From a bacterium (lineage in GTDB: Bacteria; UBP14; UBA6098; B30-G16): a DNA stretch of 9,563 nucleotides. The stretch spans positions 1 through 9,563 of the forward strand of contig QNEG01000035.1 in assembly GCA_003645115.1 (NCBI GenBank), written 5' to 3'. Position 1 is the first letter of the stretch; every line of letters begins with the position of its first letter. A program made the position numbers and the translations under genes. Shown piece by piece: positions 6,101 through 9,563 of the stretch. Under the pieces are notes generated by a model that was not told the DNA's origin, did no database searches, and saw only the letters and a program-made list of their open reading frames with translations.

Positions 6101-8997
6101 GGGAATATCCTACCACCGATGCTACATTATCCAATGTGCGATTGGACCGTTCACATATAGATTTAATTCTGGCAGTGGACAAATTTGCAGTGGAGTTAAT
6201 TCAGGCAGGCGGAAAAACCAATGCCGATATTCTCGCAGCGAGAACCGCATCACAATTTAATAATTCCGGATATGCATTCTATGACCAGGATCAAATAGAT
6301 TTATATGAATTCGCCGACCAGATAGATGCCAGAGACATCGGTGGAGCGGGAAGTGAACTGGATTTGGCTGCTCAAGCAGTGAAAGATGCTATCGGTTATC
6401 CACCGCACATAGATGGAAGACCACTATGGTATGAGTGGCAATATGCTAACCCCGAGGCACATGGAATTATGATTTATTATCCCGATGATGCACCACTTTC
6501 ATCGCCCCCATATAGTGACCTTAGATTCTGCCCCAATAATACCTGGAAAGAGTTTATATATGGTGAGGCACAACCGAGCACAAAAGTATTATATAACAAT
6601 ATGGTTTATAAGTTCGATGAGGATGTGGAAATAGATAGCATACCTGCGGATACCGATTTCCCATTCCGTATCGGAGCACGAAATTCTGGCACCGGAACCG
6701 CAAGTGGGATTACTGCTACTTTGGCTACTCCAGATAATAGAATTACTATTATAGACAATTTTGTAAGTTTCCCGGATATCGCAGCAGAAAGTAATGCAAT
6801 CTCTACGGATTCATTCAAGATAAATGTATCGCCGAGTTTTCCAGAAAGCACTTATGCGCCGTTCTGGGTGATTTTTTCCACCGGAGATACATCCAAGATG
6901 CTGGTAGAAATAGTGGGTGGATGTAAACCGCCGGATTCTCTTTACAATATCGCTGCCGACCCCAGCGAATATTGCTGTGAGGAACCAGAATTCCCCTGCC
7001 CGGTAGAACTACTTCTAACTGTCGAAGGCGGCGATGGCGGAACTATTAAGTGGTATCAGAATTCACTCGGCGACCCCGATTCATTGATAGGTATCGGTAG
7101 TCCCTGCGATACTACATTCGGTGCCTGCGGTGATCCACCCTGCGGTCCTCGTCGAGGTGGAATAGAACCACCACCATATACTTTTTATGCTCGCTCGGAA
7201 AGCGATAACTGCGGAAATTCCGACCCACAGAGTGTGGAAGTATGGATACCGGCGGGAATACCCGGCGATTTGACATCGATAAGTAAAGTGTATCCAGCAT
7301 CTACAAATCCCGGTCCCGGTGGATTAGTAGTATTGACTGCAAGTGGTGGCGGTCCACGAGGAGAAATCCGATGGTATGATGACATCTGTCAGGGAAATCA
7401 CATTGCCACTGGCGAAACTATATATGTGAATCCGACTGTTACCACTACCTATTACGCAATCAGGTGGAATCCCTGTGGAGTTTCTCCTGGTGGTTGCCTG
7501 AATATAACCGTAACAGTGGACCCCGTCGGTTCGGGAACTGTGTATAATTCACAGATAGGCAAATTATATACTACCATTCAGGATGCAATAGATGTATTCG
7601 CTGCACAATACGATAAGTATGTGCTGGATGGTCCACAATATGTGGAAATACGGGATGATGCTACACACACCAGTGGAGTTCGGATAAACACCGATCCTGC
7701 CAACGATGGAGTAATTACAACTGCCACCAATACACTAACTTTGCGTGCAGAGGAAGGCAGAAATCCAATCGTTAACGCAGGAAACCAGAATTCTTTGATT
7801 ATAACGGATGTAAGCTACATAACAATAGATGGTATCACATTTTCTGGTGGTGCAACTGGAGCTTCCGGAGGCTATCAAGCTATCAGAATTAATGGAATAT
7901 CGTCGAAATGCGAGTTTATAACTATACAAAATTGTGATATCGGTCCAAACGACAATATGGATGGAATCTATATTAGAGGTTCTGCTGGTGGTAGCAATAT
8001 TACAATTTCTGATTGTGAAATTCACAATACCAGCGGCGAACACGAGCAGGGCATAGTGGTCGGCGATGAAGGATGCACAAATCTTACTGTGCGCGATTGT
8101 AAAATTTATGATAATAACACCGGAATATTCATTGCCGGAACAGGTAATAATGACTATCTCACAGTGGAAAGATGTCTATTCGCTACCGATTCGATGGGAA
8201 TACTTATTAATCAAGCTGGCTCCAATAATATGACCATTGAAAATTGTCTATTTTACGGAAACTATGAGGATGACTTGCAACTTTACGCATCATCTGCCAA
8301 CACCAATATAACATTGAAGAATAATACCAGTTATAATGATGCCAGTGTCAATTGGGCGAATTTCACTTTGAGTTCCAATGGTGCCACTGTATCCAATATT
8401 ACTTTGAAAAATAACATTATCTGGCAATTCGATGCTTCGGCAAATAGTTATTGTATATATGTGGATGCAAATGCACAGAGTGGATTCGTATCGGATTATA
8501 ATGATTTATATACTACTAATGGTGCTTCGGTAGGCTATTGGGGGGGCACAGATTGTGCTACATTGAACGATTGGGCTACTGCCACTGGGCAGGATGCAAA
8601 TAGTATCTCCACCGATCCATTATTTGTATCAACCGTTTTGGGTTCTGAGGATTTCCATCTAAAGTCATCGGATATACACGGCACCTGCGTGGGATGTAGT
8701 TGGCCTCCCACCAATATTGTGGGTAATACCTGGCAACCAGATGCTACCTATAGCAACGAAAGTCCCTGTATTGATGCTGGCGAACCCTGCTCCAATTGCA
8801 ATATTTGCGATTTCAGATTGGAGCCATATCCTCACGGATGCAGAATAAATATGGGTTGTTATGGCGGCACACCGCAGGCTTCAAAATCGTGGGATGATTC
8901 TGAAGCAGGTAAATATCGTGAACCACCTGCTCGTATGAAAAAGGGCAAATTTTTTGACTGCTGTGGCGAGGAAAGACCATACGATACCGGGCAATAA
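91..8997 (+). CDS. Giant exported multidomain protein: three beta-helix modules plus a C11 (clostripain-like) cysteine peptidase
   Basis: Predicted secreted or surface protein of 2968 residues. Order by residue: signal peptide 1-33; charged Pro/Ser/Thr linker 34-130; choice-of-anchor J / cleaved-adhesin-like sandwich about 151-303; fibronectin-III-like 308-430; unassigned beta-rich 433-735; CARDB-like 739-845; beta-helix module 1, 851-1287; beta-helix module 2, 1288-1653; CARDB-like 1655-1768; C11 peptidase 1769-2158; CARDB-like 2165-2275; two Ig-like CHU_C-type domains 2278-2478; beta-helix module 3, 2480-2933; basic tail 2934-2968. I chose the ATG at 91 because a GAGGGGG ribosome site lies 8 bases upstream and a signal peptide follows directly. 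The frame is open to the window edge (TTG 43, ATG 67), but neither earlier start has a ribosome site. The only enzyme domain recognised is the peptidase, so the likely role is extracellular proteolysis on a large adhesive or glycan-binding scaffold. That role is inferred; the domain calls are by eye. Confidence 0.93.
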   Translation: MKGLRDRLKFTIGRFGGVLAFIIILLLIASAVAENEKIDSLSNRQSVKKIETFEKRTSKSESSTETDTPPSRPSDIDIAQLPPAKMFPPEETDKPERQNLSPIRTIYPDKNGVIDLSEVKPGETVRLPIESFTYTSNDGFGRTMAPMVECDLMNQDFEGDVTDWLAVDNDGDGNFWGIYTTEPHTGTYHAGIHWNTAGCDDWLLSPQIVMGSNNGRIKYWLKSYNASYLESYEFRVSTGSQTPASEANYPDLIHSDPAIPAIWTQYGEYDMNYSGSSIYLAWRCVSVDKYYLWLDDICFTAVPAVPTPPILYNSGGTAQLTFNNARINDDTPTFRVSSTHSSGSFDRFQVEINDAPDFTGTAYTQTFSGTYTNGTEYNLDCNSLSPALPTTDGITYYVRVRASADGGTSWSDWSTEGTTGAWSFTYNATGGANVEWFQTTDAQFETDTLSNTETYGSNQVRLKPSGTYTYDYSSGAGTDKWSYYCDMGNDASFVTTNFIQAGTESELGDYTTIEAPEETNYFEFDNSSSKTFRYEYIIDEDESNVSQIYALAKVMSEATVEHNFYIWNSTTSQWELLATSTSSGIWENMDGTITTNCADYIDAENKVHTCVFAMDFGGPAKWFREDYAKIEITTNITSGTIKSTPVRFASFDDAIDWGELTWSQTADPPGDFTVTVQKVDAGVWTDVAGLIDLDGSGCPHDISSLGTEDSIRLVGEFTYSAGAPELLDWTITANVSPPVDDAGITVIHEPICEGVDDILVTLKNYGTTTLSSCDIKWMVDDGGGYGTPTTYNWNGSIAPDGSESFIDVGDYTFASGTAYKIKAWTEDANGNGNPDNDDSNDTTEIVNVYTGLGGTYTIGGTDPDYNTFSDAVAALVDCGVKEAVIFNVRSGTYNEQIVIPEISGASATNTITFQSESGDSTDVTLTQSVNLFGSNYTIKLDGADYITFQKMTIQANGASYARVIELGNGANNNQFLNNQIFGNSSTSTSDYKALIYSDNVSTSIDNNNVFRNNWLRDGSYGFCYDGYNSSNRESGTIIENNTIESGFYGIKIQYNDNLTINNNYITHSSVSSNNNWGIYCNYCKDDFEMIGNEIVLTNTGNEVGIQLMVCDGNGTFGTIANNMVTVAGGTKSQGIYMNGTDDKYFYFNSFYSYGTNATGSKAFYMNGYSTADIRIKNNIFVSENGYAYYNSVGGITQSDYNDIWTNNGSYYAYWDGTACLDLVALQTESGMDVNSIELNPNFESATDLHINDFSNVCDAGIAIAEITDDIDGDSRGNPPDIGADEQGKLIYTVDDDLVENPDADFQVIQDALDQVYTDLGSNPFTVEVVVRVWTGTYTENPTPNSNLNPQPDARLVIEAARGQTPTIDGGNTAAVVTISNVDYVTLRGFKITGGTSYHGVVLDNGADCCNIENCYIYYNRYGIYTDITTAASTNLTIQNCCIHTNYIYGVWIRLGCNYPTVINNTIMQRQSDLGSTDANNEALWIDASNAVVRNNILYAEGSYTSGPSIYPSICLDAVAGNLDECDYNRFFYDNGARCAYDGAFRNTLSDWQASSGKDDNSTAGDPQCVDPLNPTYSNRDFHLFTQHGDGHSTANWPPSSNCDYLGTGSPDAEHSPCVDAGKPADSYDNEPTPNGSRINIGAYGNTCQASKSTPQIFVIDFSIGGNGYLAPGTANIPLTIYIHNYGADATNVSCTLSTTSADANVDNTNNPWGTFDLATGENADNSSAPYYVDILSSATDGQWIEFYVGIAGDNYYNRDTLKIRVNESKKEWTIMVYIGADNNLSAFVNSDIDEMETVGSDNNVHIITQIDGNASYGGYDDYLGNWATVRRYYVQSPNSVGGQIDQGFIEDLGELNSADTGVVVDFFEWGVNNFPANRYCFILWNHGGSWTLARLLSSDPPYKMIISDDTNGGQLSFAERTVEYIIRQAYIKAGKPIDILGFDACLVANLENEYEVLMYADHLVHSEESIPGNGYAYTFIDSFVNHPTYTNDTLATMMVQSYSGEYPTTDATLSNVRLDRSHIDLILAVDKFAVELIQAGGKTNADILAARTASQFNNSGYAFYDQDQIDLYEFADQIDARDIGGAGSELDLAAQAVKDAIGYPPHIDGRPLWYEWQYANPEAHGIMIYYPDDAPLSSPPYSDLRFCPNNTWKEFIYGEAQPSTKVLYNNMVYKFDEDVEIDSIPADTDFPFRIGARNSGTGTASGITATLATPDNRITIIDNFVSFPDIAAESNAISTDSFKINVSPSFPESTYAPFWVIFSTGDTSKMLVEIVGGCKPPDSLYNIAADPSEYCCEEPEFPCPVELLLTVEGGDGGTIKWYQNSLGDPDSLIGIGSPCDTTFGACGDPPCGPRRGGIEPPPYTFYARSESDNCGNSDPQSVEVWIPAGIPGDLTSISKVYPASTNPGPGGLVVLTASGGGPRGEIRWYDDICQGNHIATGETIYVNPTVTTTYYAIRWNPCGVSPGGCLNITVTVDPVGSGTVYNSQIGKLYTTIQDAIDVFAAQYDKYVLDGPQYVEIRDDATHTSGVRINTDPANDGVITTATNTLTLRAEEGRNPIVNAGNQNSLIITDVSYITIDGITFSGGATGASGGYQAIRINGISSKCEFITIQNCDIGPNDNMDGIYIRGSAGGSNITISDCEIHNTSGEHEQGIVVGDEGCTNLTVRDCKIYDNNTGIFIAGTGNNDYLTVERCLFATDSMGILINQAGSNNMTIENCLFYGNYEDDLQLYASSANTNITLKNNTSYNDASVNWANFTLSSNGATVSNITLKNNIIWQFDASANSYCIYVDANAQSGFVSDYNDLYTTNGASVGYWGGTDCATLNDWATATGQDANSISTDPLFVSTVLGSEDFHLKSSDIHGTCVGCSWPPTNIVGNTWQPDATYSNESPCIDAGEPCSNCNICDFRLEPYPHGCRINMGCYGGTPQASKSWDDSEAGKYREPPARMKKGKFFDCCGEERPYDTGQ
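541..999 (+). other. Choice-of-anchor J / cleaved-adhesin-like beta-sandwich domain
   Basis: Residues 151-303 carry the landmarks of this domain type: a Phe-Glu-Gly opening near 157-159, an acidic DNDGDG loop at 168-173 followed by F-W, a DDWLLSPQI-type strand, then a region like the usual 'Vxv StgsqtP' strand, and a closing YLWLDDICF strand at 291-299. Family members occur in secreted adhesins and peptidases of Bacteroidota-like bacteria and often bind calcium or carbohydrate. Ligand binding here is inference. The following residues 308-430 look like a fibronectin-III-like domain. Confidence 0.65.
2641..3951 (+). other. Right-handed parallel beta-helix module 1 (PbH1-type)
   Basis: Residues 851-1287. 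The module opens with a G-G-T-Y-T-I-G-G entry strand and a 'F-DAVAAL' helix, the usual N-cap of pectate-lyase-like helices. Irregular coils follow, built on an N-N-x-I/F pattern with asparagine ladders, for example I-I-E-N-N-T-I at 1037-1043. It closes with an S-D-Y-N-D segment at 1198-1202, an 'L-P-x-F' type segment near 1239-1242 and a DGDSRGNPPDIGADE-type cap at 1271-1285. No catalytic lyase residues are evident, so a binding or structural role is more likely than enzymatic activity. Confidence 0.8.
3952..5049 (+). other. Right-handed parallel beta-helix module 2 (PbH1-type)
   Basis: Residues 1288-1653. It begins with a Y-T-V-D-D-D entry and a 'F-Q-V-I-Q-D-A-L' helix. The core coils run through L-T-I-Q-N-C-C-I and V-V-R-N-N-I-L. 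The cap has C-D-Y-N at 1525-1528, D-F-H-L at 1580-1583, W-P-P at 1596-1598, S-P-C-V-D-A-G at 1615-1621 and R-I-N-I-G-A-Y-G at 1637-1644, ending Q-A-S-K-S at 1648-1652. This cap type is widespread in secreted beta-helix proteins. The module sits immediately before the CARDB-like and peptidase domains. Confidence 0.8.
5395..6564 (+). other. Clostripain-like cysteine peptidase domain (family C11)
   Basis: Residues 1769-2158, close to the size of a complete C11 peptidase. The domain opens with W-T-I-M-V-Y-I-G-A-D-N-N-L, the family N-terminal strand. The catalytic His is H1886 in L-W-N-H-G-G-S-W and the catalytic Cys is C1945 in G-F-D-A-C-L. D1943, two residues before the Cys, matches the aspartate that binds basic P1 side chains in characterised members such as PmC11, so cleavage after Arg or Lys is predicted. 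The H-S-E-E-S-I-P-G-N-G-Y loop at 1965-1975 is also typical. R1894 and K1903 lie between His and Cys, where family members are cut during self-activation. The dyad is intact, so activity is likely. Export implies an extracellular target, which is unknown. Confidence 0.88.
6922..7524 (+). other. Two tandem Ig-like domains (CHU_C-associated type), the first cysteine-rich
   Basis: Residues about 2278-2386 and 2388-2478. Both follow the pattern of a strand ending in I-K/R-W-Y, a loop with cysteine, and later Y-T/Y-F/Y-A and a final V-x-V/T-V strand. The second has G-E-I-R-W-Y, then a T-T-T-Y-Y-A-I-R segment, very like the family. The first carries eight cysteines, including an adjacent pair at the start, and the second carries three. 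Such domains are found in long secreted proteins of Bacteroidota-like bacteria and act as spacers or binding units. The cysteines suggest disulfide bonds outside the cell. Confidence 0.7.
7528..8889 (+). other. Right-handed parallel beta-helix module 3 (PbH1-type)
   Basis: Residues 2480-2933. It starts with V-Y-N-S-Q-I-G and a T-I-Q-D-A-I-D helix. Regular coils follow with I-T-I-Q-N-C-D-I, I-T-I-S-D-C-E-I, L-T-V-R-D-C-K-I and M-T-I-E-N-C-L-F, a recurring Cys in the same coil position. The cap repeats the elements of module 2: S-D-Y-N-D at 2801-2805, D-F-H-L at 2854-2857, W-P-P at 2871-2873, S-P-C-I-D-A-G at 2891-2897, R-I-N-M-G-C-Y-G at 2918-2925 and Q-A-S-K-S at 2929-2933. Confidence 0.85.
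8540..8546 (+). repeat. Run of seven G inside the last beta-helix cap
   Basis: A G7 tract encodes part of Y-W-G-G-T. The frame is maintained here, since recognisable cap sequence follows. It is the longest G run I noticed in the window and could be prone to slippage. Loss or gain of one base would remove roughly the last 150 residues. Confidence 0.6.
8890..8994 (+). other. Short C-terminal tail with no recognised anchor
   Basis: Residues 2934-2968 after the last beta-helix cap. The stretch is short and mixed-charge, with a basic run (R-M-K-K-G-K) and an adjacent Cys pair (C2957, C2958). It is too short for the 70-80 residue type IX sorting domain. It lacks an LPXTG motif, a PEP-CTERM helix, a dockerin and a membrane segment. 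Confidence 0.6.
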
Positions 8998-9081
8998 TTT
9001 CATTGTTCACTTTTTCCCATCTTTGATAGTATAAATTTATAACATATTGTATCTCAATGGGTAACGGATAGTGTTGGGATT

Positions 9082-9273
9082 TTACTCCACTACATTTTCG
9101 GATAGGATTGCTTTGGGGATTTTAACCGACAATTTTTGAAGGATTTTGGCGTTGACACCTGTGATTTCCGTTCGTGCTACATATATTTTCGAGTCGGTTT
9201 TAATTTCTACTGCGCGGATTTCTATACTTGGGTTTGCCCTTTCTATCACCATAGCTTTGCACGATTTGGACAT
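9082..9273 (-). CDS. Doubtful 63-codon open frame overlapping a transposase remnant
   Basis: ATG at 9273 has a modest AAAGGG ribosome site 8 bases upstream. The product is 63 residues, basic, with no recognised domain. Its first part loosely recalls the N-terminus of medium-chain dehydrogenases (K-A-M-V-I-E and E-I-R-A-V-E-I), but the glycine and zinc-ligand motifs of that family are missing and the protein stops at 63 residues. The first 74 bases overlap, out of frame, a 36-codon frame with a better ribosome site and a better family match. I regard this frame as probably not a gene. Confidence 0.15.
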   Translation of the reverse strand: MSKSCKAMVIERANPSIEIRAVEIKTDSKIYVARTEITGVNAKILQKLSVKIPKAILSENVVE

Positions 9274-9310
9274 AATTTTTGCCCTTTGAATGAGTTTTTT
9301 GGATGAACAT
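9200..9310 (-). pseudogene. N-terminal remnant of an IS1634-like (IS4 superfamily) transposase
   Basis: A 36-codon frame starts at ATG 9310, with AGGAGA ending six bases upstream. It begins MFIQKTHSKGKNYVQIV and continues through S-Y-G-D-x-K-G-K-P-K-Y-R, which matches by eye the usual N-terminus of IS1634-type transposases (M-F-I, K-G, Y-V-Q-I-V-x-S-Y, G-K-x-x-R). Similarity stops at about residue 29 and a stop codon follows after residue 36. A full transposase of this group is more than 400 residues, and no catalytic DDE region is seen downstream in any frame, so the gene is a short relic. One frame change near the arginine would extend the open frame into the 63-codon frame described at 9082-9273. 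No terminal inverted repeats were found. Confidence 0.5.
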
Positions 9311-9315
9311 ATTCT

Positions 9316-9321
9316 TCTCCT
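9316..9321 (-). promoter_or_regulatory. Strong ribosome binding site of the transposase remnant
   Basis: AGGAGA on the minus strand, five bases from the ATG at 9310. It is the best ribosome site in the 9000-9366 interval, which is why I read the start there and not at 9273. Confidence 0.5.
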
Positions 9322-9366
9322 GTATTACTACAATAGAAAATATAATGACATTTATGACGGTATAGT

Positions 9367-9563
9367 TCACCTAATCAATCGGCTCAACAGTGATTTTTTG
9401 AATATTACAGCCGATACCGGGCAAATCTCGTGGCAGCATAGACATCGGATACATTTTCGGTAATCGAATTCGGGAAGCGTTTTATTTACTTCCATAGAAA
9501 TGGCATCCACCGGGCAACTGTCCATACAATCGCCGCATTTGATACATTTTTCTGCGAGCACCT
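9367..9563 (-). CDS. C-terminal end of a 2x[4Fe-4S] ferredoxin-domain protein, likely DUF362 type (partial)
   Basis: The visible 64 codons end at TGA 9367-9369, and the gene runs off the right edge. Two complete cluster motifs are present: C-I-K-C-G-D-C-M-D-S-C-P and C-I-R-C-L-C-C-H-E-I-C-P, each C-x2-C-x2-C-x3-C-P, so two [4Fe-4S] clusters are predicted. The second motif has an extra Cys and the C-I-R-C-x-C-C pattern that I associate with the C-terminal ferredoxin part of DUF362 proteins, followed by a short basic tail (K-K-S-L-L-S-R-L-I-R). A GTG at 9561 could be read as a start, but no upstream sequence is visible, and the domain is more likely the end of a longer protein. Alternatives are a small free ferredoxin or another electron-transfer subunit. 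Confidence 0.8.
   Translation of the reverse strand, partial: VLAEKCIKCGDCMDSCPVDAISMEVNKTLPEFDYRKCIRCLCCHEICPVSAVIFKKSLLSRLIR

Noticed and set aside
8992..9041. Rho-independent terminator after the giant gene
   Set aside because: Only a 4-base CAAT/ATTG stem and an AT-only palindrome (9030-9041) are present, with no stable GC stem before a T run.
9082..9273. Truncated medium-chain dehydrogenase gene
   Set aside because: The first 25 residues look similar by eye, but the G-D-E-V-L-V, C-G-T-D and G-H-E motifs are absent and the segment overlaps a transposase-like frame with a stronger start, so the likeness is probably chance.
8982..9424. 13-base direct repeat CGATACCGGGCAA at 8982-8994 and 9412-9424, flanking the spacer
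   Set aside because: About one 13-base match is expected by chance in a window of this size, and both copies lie inside coding sequence, so they do not mark insertion ends.

Overview
The window is almost entirely one giant gene on the + strand (91-8997; 2968 codons from the preferred start). A short region around 9000-9366 holds what looks like a transposase remnant on the - strand. The 3' end of a ferredoxin-type gene on the - strand runs off the right edge. No rRNA, tRNA, CRISPR array or complete insertion sequence was seen.

The giant product is a predicted exported mosaic protein. Its order is: signal peptide; polar linker; choice-of-anchor J / cleaved-adhesin-like beta-sandwich; fibronectin-III-like domain; about 300 residues of unassigned beta-rich sequence; CARDB-like domain; beta-helix module 1; beta-helix module 2; CARDB-like domain; a clostripain-like (C11) cysteine peptidase with His and Cys both present; another CARDB-like domain; two Ig-like CHU_C-type domains, the first very rich in cysteine; beta-helix module 3; and a short basic tail. 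The three beta-helix modules end in related caps, so the architecture reads as repeated surface-protein units with a protease in the middle. I see no C-terminal anchor or sorting domain that I can name.

The organism looks like a Gram-negative-type bacterium of the broad FCB neighbourhood (Bacteroidota relatives or candidate phyla such as Cloacimonadota or WOR-3). This rests on the moderately low G+C, the CHU_C-type Ig domains, the choice-of-anchor J domain and the beta-helix caps, and is inference only. The partial ferredoxin at the right edge resembles the C-terminal end of DUF362-type iron-sulfur proteins, which would fit an anaerobe.

The giant gene and the ferredoxin gene converge, so they are separate transcription units and no functional link is implied. 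Both use the same codon-context habit (C-ending codons before GAN), which argues that the giant gene is at home in this genome and not a recent import.
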